A stretch of DNA of 20,782 bases from an uncultured Clostridia bacterium (GTDB lineage Bacteria; Bacillota; Clostridia; Christensenellales; Borkfalkiaceae). The translations under genes were made by a program, and so were the position numbers. Numbering within the stretch: position 1 is the stretch's first letter; each line of letters starts with the position of its first letter. Location of the stretch: positions 1 to 20,782 of the forward strand of contig CAKQSU010000002.1 of the NCBI GenBank assembly GCA_934273135.1. Direction: 5' to 3'. The notes under the pieces are model-generated. The model saw only the letters and a list, made by a program, of their open reading frames with translations. It was not told the origin of the DNA and made no database searches. Positions 8,027-15,888 of this stretch are shown piece by piece.

Positions 8027-9664
8027 ATGAGCGAATGCAAGATTGAAAAACTAAATAAATCTTTATCAATGGCTTCCGACGCTTCTTTGACGGCGGAAAA
8101 AGGAGAAAAACTTAATGTAGGAGCGGCGCAGAACGGCAAAAAAAGTCGAACAAACGGCGAAAAGGAAACAAAAAAGACTTATATCGCAATCGACTTAAAG
8201 TCCTTTTACGCCTCGGTTGAATGCGTGTCGCGGTCGCTCAATCCGCTTGACGCGTTTCTCGTTGTGGCGGACGAAACCCGTACGGACAAGACCATTTGCC
8301 TTGCCGTGTCGCCTGCGCTTAAAGGTTTCGGCGTGCCGGGGCGCGCAAGGCTTTTTGAAGTCAAACAAAAAATCGCCGAGATAAACGCAATGCGAAAAAA
8401 AGCTCTCGGCAAGCGGGATTTTTCGGGTTCGACGATATTTTTGAGCGAATTTAATAAGGACGAAACGCTTATGCTTGACCTCGTTGTCGCGCCGCCGCGA
8501 ATGGCGGAATACATGTCCGTCAGCACTCGCGTTTATGAGATTTACAAAAAATTCATTGCGGCGGAAGATATCGTGGTCTACTCCGTCGACGAAGTTTTTA
8601 TGGAAGTTACCGATTATTTTTCGCTCTACAAAACGAGCGCGCGCGAGCTTGCGATGCGAATGATAAAAGCAGTGCTGAGCGAAACGGGCATAACCGCGAC
8701 CGCAGGTATCGGCACCAACCTTTACCTTGCAAAAATCGCGCTTGACGTTGAGGCTAAGCATATCGAAGCTGACGAGAACGGCGTTCGAATTGCCGAGCTT
8801 GATGAAAAAACTTACCGCGAAAAGCTTTGGGACCACCGCCCGATTACTGATTTTTGGAGAGTCGGCAAAGGGACGGCAAAAAAGCTTGCCGTAAAATCTA
8901 TGTTCACTATGGGTGATGTTGCTCTTAAATCAACGTATGCGGAAGATACGCTTTACAATCTTTTCGGAGTAAACGCCGAACTTTTGATTGATCACGCCTG
9001 GGGCTGGGAGCCGACCGAAATTAAGGATATCCGCGCCTATAAGCCCGAAAACAACTCTATTTCGTCCGGGCAAGTGCTTAGCGAGCCGTATAACTATGAC
9101 GGAGCAAGGCTCATTGTCAAGGAGATGACCGAGCTTTTAACGCTTGATCTCGTGAGAAAGGGACTTGTGACAAAACAACTCGTTTTGACGCTTGTTTACG
9201 ATGTGGAAAACGTGTCCGGGAACCGTTACGCCGGCGCGGTTGTGACCGACAGATACGGCAGGGTCGCCCCTAAGCCCGCGCACGGAACGGAAAATCTGGC
9301 ATTTTACACTTCCTCCGGGGCGATTATATTAGATGCGATGATGCGGCTTTTTGAGCGGATTTGCAACAAAAAGCTTACTGTAAGAAAAATTTACGTTGTT
9401 GCGGAAAAGGTGCTTGACGAGAAAGACGCCCCGTCGAGAGAACAGTTCGCGTCCGAGCAACTTGACATGTTTGAAAGACCGGAAACGAACGAAGAAAGTC
9501 GCGTCGAACTTGAAAAAAAGCTTGAAAAGGAACGCGTGCGGCAGGAAACCGTGCTTGCTATTCAAAAAAAGTATGGCAAAAATGCCGTCGTAAAGGGTAT
9601 GAACTTGGAAGAGGGGGCGACGAGCATTTCTCGAAACGGGCAAATCGGAGGGCATAAAGCATGA
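8027..9664 (+). CDS. Y-family (UmuC/DinB-type) translesion DNA polymerase
   Basis: 545 residues; copies damaged DNA at low fidelity. The catalytic core begins near residue 52 with YIAIDLKSFYASVE (Asp56 binds metal) and contains YSVDEVFMEV (Asp188-Glu189). A helix-hairpin-helix segment (ITDFWRVGKGTAKKL) and a little-finger region follow. QLDMF at 478-482 matches the beta-clamp-binding motif. The first 50 residues are a polar, Lys/Glu/Ser-rich extension absent from ordinary DinB; with AAAGGAG at 8015-8021 the ATG at 8027 is the best-supported start. The protein is longer than DinB (about 350-420) and resembles the larger clostridial UmuC-like group. It overlaps the next gene by four bases (ATGA), so the two are coupled. 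No SOS operator was seen. Confidence 0.93.
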   Translation: MSECKIEKLNKSLSMASDASLTAEKGEKLNVGAAQNGKKSRTNGEKETKKTYIAIDLKSFYASVECVSRSLNPLDAFLVVADETRTDKTICLAVSPALKGFGVPGRARLFEVKQKIAEINAMRKKALGKRDFSGSTIFLSEFNKDETLMLDLVVAPPRMAEYMSVSTRVYEIYKKFIAAEDIVVYSVDEVFMEVTDYFSLYKTSARELAMRMIKAVLSETGITATAGIGTNLYLAKIALDVEAKHIEADENGVRIAELDEKTYREKLWDHRPITDFWRVGKGTAKKLAVKSMFTMGDVALKSTYAEDTLYNLFGVNAELLIDHAWGWEPTEIKDIRAYKPENNSISSGQVLSEPYNYDGARLIVKEMTELLTLDLVRKGLVTKQLVLTLVYDVENVSGNRYAGAVVTDRYGRVAPKPAHGTENLAFYTSSGAIILDAMMRLFERICNKKLTVRKIYVVAEKVLDEKDAPSREQFASEQLDMFERPETNEESRVELEKKLEKERVRQETVLAIQKKYGKNAVVKGMNLEEGATSISRNGQIGGHKA

Positions 9665-9879
9665 ACGAAAGGTACAAGTATATAATCAATTTACCGCATT
9701 ACGAGCCGAAAAATCACAAGAGAATGTCGCGCGAAGCCCGCGCCGCGCAATTTGCTCCCTTCGCCGCGCTCACCGGGTTTGACGACTTGATAGACGAAAC
9801 CAACGCTACCGAATTTGACGATTCCGAATATTATTTTTCAGACAAAGAGTTGCCGATTGACGAATCTCAAAAGCACTAA
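9661..9879 (+). CDS. small partner of the translesion polymerase (YolD-like candidate)
   Basis: 72 residues with the block RAAQFAPFAALTGFDDLIDET, which I associate with small proteins encoded directly after UmuC-like polymerases in Clostridia. In bacilli, the YolD-type partner occupies the same place after the UvrX/YqjW polymerase. The N-terminal half is basic (HYEPKNHKRMSREARA) and the C-terminal third acidic. The ATG overlaps the polymerase stop (ATGA), and GGAGGG at 9647-9652 gives its own ribosome site. A role in controlling or recruiting the polymerase is inferred from this constant coupling; no biochemical function is known to me. Confidence 0.75.
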   Translation: MNERYKYIINLPHYEPKNHKRMSREARAAQFAPFAALTGFDDLIDETNATEFDDSEYYFSDKELPIDESQKH

Positions 9880-9883
9880 AAAC

Positions 9884-9899
9884 CGCGCTATAAGTCGAT
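9884..9899 (+). repeat. 16-nt repeat, copy 2
   Basis: CGCGCTATAAGTCGAT, identical to 7746-7761. Here it starts 5 nt after the stop of the small polymerase partner and ends 24 nt before the terminator hairpin. Confidence 0.75.
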
Positions 9900-9923
9900 A
9901 AAACGAATATTTTGATATTAAAC

Positions 9924-9960
9924 TACGCCCTTGGCGAGAAACTTTCTCGCCAAGGGCGTA
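9924..9960. terminator. bidirectional terminator between convergent genes
   Basis: TACGCCCTTGGCGAGAAA (9924-9941) and its exact complement (9943-9960) are separated by one base, giving an 18-bp perfect inverted repeat. T-rich sequence follows in both directions. It lies between the polymerase unit (+) and the lipoprotein gene (-). Confidence 0.85.
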
Positions 9961-9971
9961 TATGTTTATTG

Positions 9972-11945
9972 TTATTCTTTTTCCGGGTAGGCGATACCTA
10001 AGTACTTGCAAATATCCTGAATGGATAAATTGTCGGCGATTGATTGATAAACCGGCAGCAAATCGTAATAACCATGTTTTACCGCCGCATTTTCGGCAGA
10101 CGAGGAGTTTAAAGTCACGCCGTCGGTTGTAAGATAAGCTTTGTTTTTCTCATAGAAATCGGTATTAAACGTTGAAAGTTGCGATTCTTGTACGAAAAGC
10201 ATCGGGATTTCAAAAGAAACGCGTTCGTATTCGCCGTTTTCGTTTAACGTGTATGCGAAGACTTTTTTGAATTCGATATCAAATCTTCTCGACGCGTCGG
10301 TAAAAATGGTTCCAACCATTTTGGTGTGTATCGAATCGGTTGCGCCGTTTATATAAACGGTGTTTGCATTGAGAACGTTTTGCTTTTCCTGGCGAATAAC
10401 CGAATTTATTCCGCTTACCTTTGAGAGGTGGAACCAAAGCGTGTCGTAAGATTTGTTTTCCGTCAATTGTTCGCTTACTTCGTTACCGACCCACACGCCG
10501 TCGGAATTGCGATAAATTTCACAGTTTCTGCCGTTTGAACCGGGAATAAAATCGCCTTTAGTGCCTATCACGGTCGTGTAAACTTCGCCGACGTTCAGAT
10601 ATGCGGCGGAAGCCGTTTCGTAATATCCCGCGGCGTTTAAGTACTCGTAAACGTAGCCTTCGACAGTACCGTTTTTACGAACGAATTCGACAGCCGTCGC
10701 CGCTACGTTCTGAACGTTGACAGCCATGGTTAGTTTGTTTGTCGCAACGGTGTATTTTACAACCGTCGATTGCGTGGGCTGTATTTTCGCGCCGTATGTT
10801 TTTTGGGCTAAATCTGCGAAAAGTTCTATAGAAACGCCGCTTATCGCTCCGCGGATATAATAAACGTTTTCGTCTATTTCTATGGCATATGAGAAAACGC
10901 CTGCCGTGCCGCTGAAAACCTTGTATTCTTCGGGGTCTTTGTCGAGGTATTCCTGATAGGCTTTTACGATGGAATTTGCAACTTTATGCACTTCGTTTAC
11001 GTATTTTAAAGCAAAAGTCGTTTTGTTGAGTACGCCGTAAACTACGTCGAGTTGTTTGCCTATAACGTTTTGCGGAATGTCAGAAACATTTACGAATTTA
11101 GTATCTGCAGTCGGCACCGAGTCTATGGTGAAATTCGGAACGGAAGCGACGGTTTTGTATTGCGGCGCAAACGTTGACGGCAAGAACGACCAGGGTTCGG
11201 GAACGCTACCGAATTTTTCGATAAACTGTTTCGCAAAATCTTTGAAGTTTCGCTTGATTTTGTAGTATGCGGTAAGTGTTAGAGTTTCGTAGTTTTTACC
11301 CGAAATAGTCAACGTGACCTTGTAAGTTCCCGCTTCCGATACGCCGCCGACGGAAACGTTGTTGAACTTCCAGCTTACGCTCACGCCGCTCGGCAGTTTG
11401 CCATCGTATACGGGCGAATGAAGTTCGCCGTCGTATTCTGCGGTCTGGTTATCTGCGAGCGTTATTTTTCCGACAAGGCTTGCTTTGTTGATAGTTAGTT
11501 TTGCTTTGAGAGTTTTAGTCTTAAATCCTTGTCCGCTGAGCTTAACCGTTACATAATATTTGCCGGCTTCCGTAACGCCGTTACCTTCATAATCCGCCGT
11601 TACTCCTTGCGGAATGTTTGAAGCGAAAATCGAATATTTTTCACCCGTATAAGTGTATGTTTCGTCATTAAAAGTAACGCCTTCGATATCCTTTAGTTCT
11701 GCTCCGGCGGACGAATCGGAAGGCTTTCCGCTTGAAGAGTCGGCGGGCTTTTGCGACGAGGAACTCGACCCGCCGTCGGAAGAGGCGGACGGTTGAGAGG
11801 AAGCTTTGTTATCGCTTGAACTTACGGCAGGTTGCTGCGAATTTGCGGGCGAAGAGGAAGATTCCCCGTTTTTTCCGCACGCGACAAGTGATACGAGCGA
11901 GAACGCAAGCAAGGCGATAAGAATCGTCAGAATTAGTTTTTTCAT
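9972..11945 (-). CDS. large lipoprotein with two Ig-like (MBG-type) domains
   Basis: 657 residues. The signal peptide ends in lipobox LVAC (Cys23). A Ser-rich linker (about 28-80) spaces the rest from the membrane. Two Ig-like repeats follow at about 87-155 and 158-232. Each has Y-x-G, then GV-x-EAG-x-Y-x-VT and a closing beta strand (KAKLTINK, TAYYKIKR), typical of bacterial surface MBG/Ig-like domains. The C-terminal region of about 420 residues is unrecognised: mixed alpha/beta, no catalytic motif and no membrane segment. The RBS AGGAG lies just before the ATG, and the gene starts 38 nt after the membrane-bound XRE regulator upstream, so the two are probably co-transcribed. It may be a surface sensor or adhesin; function unknown. 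Confidence 0.85.
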   Translation of the reverse strand: MKKLILTILIALLAFSLVSLVACGKNGESSSSPANSQQPAVSSSDNKASSQPSASSDGGSSSSSQKPADSSSGKPSDSSAGAELKDIEGVTFNDETYTYTGEKYSIFASNIPQGVTADYEGNGVTEAGKYYVTVKLSGQGFKTKTLKAKLTINKASLVGKITLADNQTAEYDGELHSPVYDGKLPSGVSVSWKFNNVSVGGVSEAGTYKVTLTISGKNYETLTLTAYYKIKRNFKDFAKQFIEKFGSVPEPWSFLPSTFAPQYKTVASVPNFTIDSVPTADTKFVNVSDIPQNVIGKQLDVVYGVLNKTTFALKYVNEVHKVANSIVKAYQEYLDKDPEEYKVFSGTAGVFSYAIEIDENVYYIRGAISGVSIELFADLAQKTYGAKIQPTQSTVVKYTVATNKLTMAVNVQNVAATAVEFVRKNGTVEGYVYEYLNAAGYYETASAAYLNVGEVYTTVIGTKGDFIPGSNGRNCEIYRNSDGVWVGNEVSEQLTENKSYDTLWFHLSKVSGINSVIRQEKQNVLNANTVYINGATDSIHTKMVGTIFTDASRRFDIEFKKVFAYTLNENGEYERVSFEIPMLFVQESQLSTFNTDFYEKNKAYLTTDGVTLNSSSAENAAVKHGYYDLLPVYQSIADNLSIQDICKYLGIAYPEKE

Positions 11946-11983
11946 AGTGTTTCTCCTATATAAAAATATTTATTTTAACGGAC

Positions 11984-12805
11984 TTAGTCCGTAAAAACCC
12001 CTTTTCTTGCGGCAATGATTTGCGAGGGAAACGTAAACGGCGCGACTATGGCACATAAACATATCCCGAAAACGAACGCGATTATGGACAAGAGAAAGGA
12101 AAGGACGCAGAAGAGAATTTTCATTAAAATGAGAAATTTCAATCCGTCCATGCTCCATTCGAAAATTATGCCCGGCATATGGAAAGTTCTTAAGCATATC
12201 GCGTCAAATATATCCGCGACTATTCCGTATCCCCATACAAGTTGCGGGATTACGGGGTATAAAAGCACAAGAAAGACCGCACCCGATACGACGTAGTAAG
12301 CGGGTAGCCCGTTTGCTATGCTTACAGGCAGATATATAGTAAGCAAAATACCGATTATCACAGCGGGAATAATCATTGCCTTTTTGAAGCTCGAAGCTGT
12401 TCTTACTCTCTTTGATTCGGCTTGTTCCTGCTTTTTCTGTTCCGCTGCGTCATGACATTTTTTACAAACGAGAGGGTCTTCCGCACCGATATCGTTTTCG
12501 TAAACGGCTTTTCCGCAAACCATGCAAACGCCGACCATTTCCTTTTTCACGCTCTTTTCTTCGTTACGTTTTTTTACTTGTGTAGCGGCGACCTCGCTAT
12601 CCGTTTCTTTGCAAAGCTCCGCAAACTCATCGATAGTTATTCCAAACAGTTCGGTCATTCTCCGTATAGTTTCAAAGTCCGGTTGCGATAAATCGTTTTC
12701 CCATTTTGAAACGGCTTGGCTTGTGACGTTAAGGTTTTCGCCGAGTTCGGTTTGCGTAAACCCGATTTTCTTTCTTAATTGTTGAATTGCTTTTCCGCAA
12801 GACAT
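11984..12805 (-). CDS. membrane-anchored XRE-family regulator with zinc ribbon
   Basis: 273 residues. An N-terminal helix-turn-helix of the Cro/CI (XRE) family covers about 4-62 (FTQTELGENLNVTSQAVSKW). A zinc-ribbon-like segment follows with Cys94/Cys97 and Cys114/Cys117 (CMVC...CKKC), then a charged linker. Hydrophobic spans lie at about 143-165, 167-190 and 224-255, so the DNA-binding part should be held at the inner face of the membrane. AAGGAGG precedes the ATG. It lies upstream of the lipoprotein gene on the same strand and diverges from a small XRE gene. The arrangement suggests a regulator whose activity depends on membrane state or on the lipoprotein, which is inference. Confidence 0.85.
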   Translation of the reverse strand: MSCGKAIQQLRKKIGFTQTELGENLNVTSQAVSKWENDLSQPDFETIRRMTELFGITIDEFAELCKETDSEVAATQVKKRNEEKSVKKEMVGVCMVCGKAVYENDIGAEDPLVCKKCHDAAEQKKQEQAESKRVRTASSFKKAMIIPAVIIGILLTIYLPVSIANGLPAYYVVSGAVFLVLLYPVIPQLVWGYGIVADIFDAICLRTFHMPGIIFEWSMDGLKFLILMKILFCVLSFLLSIIAFVFGICLCAIVAPFTFPSQIIAARKGVFTD

Positions 12806-12867
12806 TTTTGTGCCTCCTTAATTTAAAGCGAGTGAAAACTTTTTTCGCTTTTGAATTTGATGATTCA

Positions 12868-13032
12868 ATTATATCGCAGAAACCGAAAAATTTGTAGCTT
12901 TTTTAGTCAACCGTTGGTTGAAAAACTTATATTATTAGTTGTTTTTGCCTTAATGCGCCGTTTCTTGCCCGTTTAGCAAGCTAAAATGCAGTTAATAACT
13001 GTATTTAGTTTATTATACAACATTTAGTTGTA
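12868..13032. promoter_or_regulatory. divergent promoter region with three palindromes
   Basis: Between the two XRE genes. On the minus strand a perfect TATAAT lies at 12873-12868, without a good -35. Three inverted repeats are spaced along the region: TCAACCGTTGGTTGA (12907-12921), CAGTTAATAACTG (12989-13001) and TACAACATTTAGTTGTA (13016-13032). The last lies next to a TATTAT box and just before the small XRE gene. They are good candidates for operators of one or both XRE proteins. Confidence 0.5.
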
Positions 13033-13055
13033 AAATGCAATAGGGTGAAACAAAA

Positions 13056-13280
13056 ATGTCGCAAGAAAAATATTTTTATTCGTTATCCGAAACGTTGAAA
13101 GAACTTCGCAGGGTGAACGGGCTTACTCAAAAAGCCGTGGCGGCGAAACTCGGTATAACTTATCAATCGTATCAGGCGTACGAATCGGGCAAGAGTTTGC
13201 CGTCGTTGCCTATCTTTATCGCGCTCGGCGATTTATTCGATGTTTCGCTTGATTCCCTTGTCGGAAGAAAAGAAATATAA
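13056..13280 (+). CDS. small XRE-family DNA-binding regulator
   Basis: 74 residues, almost all a single XRE helix-turn-helix domain (ETLKELRRVNGLTQKAVAAKLGITYQSYQAYESGKSLPS) with a short hydrophobic tail (LGDLFDVSLDSLVG) typical of such proteins. The RBS AGGGTGA (13042-13048) is 7 nt from the ATG. It diverges from the membrane-bound XRE regulator and has a palindrome over its probable promoter, so self-regulation is likely. Targets cannot be read from the sequence. Confidence 0.85.
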   Translation: MSQEKYFYSLSETLKELRRVNGLTQKAVAAKLGITYQSYQAYESGKSLPSLPIFIALGDLFDVSLDSLVGRKEI

Positions 13281-13283
13281 CAA

Positions 13284-13317
13284 AACCCGAGGTTGAAAAA
13301 TTTTTCAACCTCGGGTT
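13284..13317. terminator. 34-bp perfect palindrome, probable terminator
   Basis: Arms of 17 bp: AACCCGAGGTTGAAAAA (13284-13300) and its exact complement (13301-13317). The T-rich flank (TTTTGTTATATTTC) is on the minus-strand side, so it fits best as a backup terminator for pckA. It starts 3 nt after the small XRE stop. Confidence 0.6.
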
Positions 13318-13345
13318 GTTAATCCACGCATACACAAAAACAAAA

Positions 13346-13379
13346 GCCCCGCTTGCGGAAAAGTTTCCGCAAGCGGGGC
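13346..13379. terminator. bidirectional terminator between the XRE gene and pckA
   Basis: GCCCCGCTTGCGGAAA (13346-13361) pairs with its exact complement (13364-13379) across a two-base gap. GATTTTTTTAT follows on the plus strand; on the minus strand TTTTGTTTTTGTG follows. It can end both converging transcripts. Confidence 0.85.
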
Positions 13380-13422
13380 GATTTTTTTATATCAAACTTG
13401 GCTTAGCCTTGTTCTTATGTTC

Positions 13423-15027
13423 TTACGCTTTGGGACCTGCTTTGACGAGAGCTTTGCCCGCTTCGTTCGTCGTGTACTTGACAAAGTTCTTTTCGAATCT
13501 CGAAGCGAGGTCTTTTGCCTTTTCTTCCCACTTCGAAGCGCAGTCGTAAGTATCTCTCGGGTCGAGGATAGCCGGGTCTACGCCGGGGAGTTCGGTCGGA
13601 ACTTCAAAGTTGAAGTATGGGATAGTCTTGGTCGGAGCGGTGTTGATTGCGCCGGACAAAATAGCGTCGATGATGCCGCGGGTATCCTTAATGGAGATAC
13701 GCTTGCCTGTTCCGTTCCAGCCGGTGTTGACGAGGTAAGCCTTTGCGCCGCTCATTTTCATCTTCTTAACCAGCTCTTCCGCATACTTGGTCGGGTGGAG
13801 TTCCAAAAACGCCTGTCCGAAGCAAGCCGAGAAGGTCGGGGTCGGTTCGGTTATGCCTCTTTCGGTACCCGCGAGTTTCGCGGTGAAGCCGGAGAGGAAG
13901 TAGTACTGAGTCTGTTCCGGAGTAAGAATGGAAACGGGCGGGAGCACGCCGAACGCGTCCGCAGAAAGGAAGATTACGTTCTTAGCCGCGGGAGCGGAAG
14001 AAACGGGGCGAACGATGTTCTTAATGTGGTAGATAGGATAGGAAACACGGGTGTTCTCGGTTACGGACTTGTCGGCGAAGTCGATTTTGCCGTCCTTGTC
14101 GAGCGTAACGTTTTCGAGAAGCGCGTCGCGCTTAATCGCGTTGTAAATGTCGGGCTCGGAATCCTTGTCGAGGTTGATAACCTTAGCGTAGCAGCCGCCT
14201 TCGAAGTTGAATACGCCGTTATCGTCCCAGCCGTGTTCGTCGTCGCCGATTAAAAGACGCTTCGGGTCGGTGGAAAGGGTGGTTTTGCCGGTTCCGGAAA
14301 GACCGAAGAATATAGCGGTGTTTTCGCCGTTCAAGTCGGTGTTAGCCGAGCAGTGCATCGAAGCGATGCCTTTGAGCGGGAGGTAGTAGTTCATCATGGA
14401 GAACATGCCTTTCTTCATTTCGCCGCCGTACCAGGTGTTGATGATAACTTGTTCGCGGCTCGTAATGTTGAACATAACCGCCGTTTCGGAGTTAAGTCCG
14501 AGTTCCTTGTAGTTTTCTACTTTCGCCTTGGAAGCGTTGTAAACAACGAAATCCGGCTCGAAAGTCGCAAGTTCTTCTTCGGTCGGACGAATGAACATGT
14601 TCTTGATGAAGTGAGCCTGCCAAGCAACTTCTACGATGAAGCGGACAGCCATACGGGTGTCTTTGTTCGCGCCGCAGAAAGCGTCTACAACGAACAATCT
14701 CTTGTTGCTGAGTTCTTTGATAGCGAGTTCTTTTACCGACTTCCAGGCTTCCTCCGTAGCGGGGTGGTTGTCGTTCTTGTACCCCTCGGAAGTCCACCAA
14801 ACGGTGTCTTTGGAGTTCTCGTCCATAACGATATATTTATCTTTGGGCGAACGACCCGTATAAATACCGGTCATAACGTTGACTGCGCCGAGTTCGCTTA
14901 CCTGACCTTTTTCGTAGCCCGTGAGGTCGGTTCTGGTTTCTTCTGCGTAAAGCATTTCGTAAGACGGGTTGTGGATTACTTCCGTCGTACCCGTAATGCC
15001 GTACTTGGTTAAATCGAGTTTCTGCAT
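13423..15027 (-). CDS. pckA: phosphoenolpyruvate carboxykinase (ATP)
   Basis: 534 residues, the usual size for the bacterial ATP-dependent enzyme (about 520-540). It interconverts oxaloacetate + ATP and PEP + CO2 + ADP in the cytoplasm, for gluconeogenesis or, in many anaerobes, CO2 fixation toward succinate. Motifs seen: YTGRSPKDK (about 56-64), WYGGEMKKG (199-207), the P-loop GLSGTGKTT (242-250), and the metal-binding IGDDEHGW (260-267) followed by [10 protein letters not shown]. The start is the ATG at 15027: GAGAGG lies 7 nt upstream, while the longer reading would need a TTG. Promoter and terminator are both clear, so it is transcribed alone. Confidence 0.97.
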   Translation of the reverse strand: MQKLDLTKYGITGTTEVIHNPSYEMLYAEETRTDLTGYEKGQVSELGAVNVMTGIYTGRSPKDKYIVMDENSKDTVWWTSEGYKNDNHPATEEAWKSVKELAIKELSNKRLFVVDAFCGANKDTRMAVRFIVEVAWQAHFIKNMFIRPTEEELATFEPDFVVYNASKAKVENYKELGLNSETAVMFNITSREQVIINTWYGGEMKKGMFSMMNYYLPLKGIASMHCSANTDLNGENTAIFFGLSGTGKTTLSTDPKRLLIGDDEHGWDDNGVFNFEGGCYAKVINLDKDSEPDIYNAIKRDALLENVTLDKDGKIDFADKSVTENTRVSYPIYHIKNIVRPVSSAPAAKNVIFLSADAFGVLPPVSILTPEQTQYYFLSGFTAKLAGTERGITEPTPTFSACFGQAFLELHPTKYAEELVKKMKMSGAKAYLVNTGWNGTGKRISIKDTRGIIDAILSGAINTAPTKTIPYFNFEVPTELPGVDPAILDPRDTYDCASKWEEKAKDLASRFEKNFVKYTTNEAGKALVKAGPKA

Positions 15028-15112
15028 TGTATTACCTCTCAAAAGAAATTATTTGCTAAAAAAGCGGGCGGCTGAATTCTCACCTTTTGCCGCTCCCTAC
15101 TTTTCCGTATAT

Positions 15113-15141
15113 ATTTTAATGCTAAAATTTGAAAGTGTCAA
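15113..15141 (-). promoter_or_regulatory. pckA promoter
   Basis: On the minus strand a perfect TTGACA (15141-15136), a 17-bp spacer and TAAAAT (15118-15113). It leaves a leader of about 80 nt before the ATG at 15027. Confidence 0.8.
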
Positions 15142-15242
15142 GCGTAGGAATATGAAAAGCCGCCGCAACGTGTGAAATTTTTTTCATTTTCGTTATTAAG
15201 TTACCCGTTTATGTGCGTTTTATGCGTTTTTGTCTAAAAAAA

Positions 15243-15282
15243 CGGCGTGGGGTTTGTTTGCCGCGCCGCATTTTTTTGTTTT
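15243..15282. terminator. terminator-like hairpin at the end of the array
   Basis: CGGCGTGG (15243-15250) pairs with CCGCGCCG (15261-15268), one pair being G-U on the plus strand. On the minus strand seven T follow directly, and seven T also follow on the plus strand (CATTTTTTTG). It lies about 115 nt past the last array gene and probably ends the array transcript. Confidence 0.55.
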
Positions 15283-15285
15283 CCG

Positions 15286-15321
15286 TTTGAAAGTTAGTCG
15301 CAAAAACGACTAACTTTCAAA
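15286..15321. repeat. 15-bp perfect inverted repeat
   Basis: TTTGAAAGTTAGTCG (15286-15300) and its exact complement (15307-15321) around CAAAAA. There is no adjacent T-run on the array side. It borders the array next to the first GC-rich hairpin and could be an extra terminator stem, a protein site or an end of the inserted segment. Confidence 0.6.
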
Positions 15322-15333
15322 TGAATCTTGTTT

Positions 15334-15375
15334 TCAATCAAAGCGGGGCGAAAAAACCTAACCCCGATTGGTTGA
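15334..15375. repeat. array hairpin R1
   Basis: Left arm TCAATCAAAGCGGGG (15334-15348), right arm CCCCGATTGGTTGA (15362-15375). It is imperfect, with a G-U pair if read on the plus strand. It lies 8 nt after (3' of) the stop of paralog A on the minus strand. GTTTTCAATCAAAGCGGGG is shared with R2; R3 has the same arm but ATTTT before it. Confidence 0.8.
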
Positions 15376-15383
15376 GTTTTGCT

Positions 15384-15821
15384 TTAATCTTTGTAGTACG
15401 TTCTTAACGTTGTTTCGTATAAATTAAACTTACCGTCTTTTAACGTGACAAGCATCATTTTTACGTCAATTTTTTTTGCTTCGGGGTCCTTGGTTAATTC
15501 CTTATACATTCTCAAGTATTCGGGCAAAAACTCTTTTTCGTATTGTGATCTCAACTCGGGACTGTAATTTTGCTCTTTTAAAACATAAAAGCTTAACATT
15601 GCATGTCGCTCGTTTGTACTCATGTACAACTTTGACACAACACGCCCTTTGACATTACGTTCGACGTAATATCTATCGGGTGTTTCTGCGAAAGTTCCGA
15701 AATCTCTGCCGTAACACGAAAAATTCAAAGTGATATCATAATTCCGAAAAAGCTCTTTTGCTGCACGCATAGAACAACAAAACGTTTCTCCCTTGTTGAG
15801 AGGTCTTGAAAGCATTCTCAT
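15384..15821 (-). CDS. 145-residue array protein, paralog A
   Basis: Soluble-looking protein of unknown family: MRMLSRPLNKGETFCCSMRA, then aromatic/charged segments (NFSCYGRDFGTFAETPDRYYVERN), a helical middle (SPELRSQYEKEFLPEYLRMY) and a strand-rich end (MMLVTLKDGKFNLYETTLRTYYKD). No signal peptide, membrane span or known catalytic motif. The ATG at 15821 is preceded by AAAGGTGG four bases upstream; paralog B has GGTGGTAAT at the same place, which fixes the start. By hand alignment 127 of 145 residues match paralog B. It is followed by hairpin R1 and preceded by R2. Upstream the frame stays open through R2 to a TTG at 15926, inside the previous gene; I judge this accidental. Immunity or accessory function is only a guess from the array context. 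Confidence 0.75.
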   Translation of the reverse strand: MRMLSRPLNKGETFCCSMRAAKELFRNYDITLNFSCYGRDFGTFAETPDRYYVERNVKGRVVSKLYMSTNERHAMLSFYVLKEQNYSPELRSQYEKEFLPEYLRMYKELTKDPEAKKIDVKMMLVTLKDGKFNLYETTLRTYYKD

Positions 15822-15837
15822 ATTACCACCTTTGTTT

Positions 15838-15880
15838 TCAATCAAAGCGGGGAGGGAAAAGCCAACCCCGCTTCGATTGA
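15838..15880. repeat. array hairpin R2
   Basis: TCAATCAAAGCGGGG (15838-15852) and CCCCGCTTCGATTGA (15866-15880), 14 of 15 positions paired, loop AGGGAAAAGCCAA. It lies 8 nt 3' of the stop of the three-span membrane protein gene and 16 nt before the paralog A ATG. Confidence 0.85.
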
Positions 15881-15888
15881 GTTGTTCT

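Larger units (their letters stand above)
15028..15383. other. 356-bp stretch between pckA and the cassette array
   Basis: No gene. It holds the pckA leader and promoter, an AT-rich stretch, a terminator-like hairpin, a 15-bp inverted repeat and the first array hairpin, all listed separately. Confidence 0.7.

Noticed and set aside
13423..15012. Long plus-strand open frames across the pckA region
   Set aside because: They are antisense to a clear PEP carboxykinase with all motifs; no ribosome sites or known domains.
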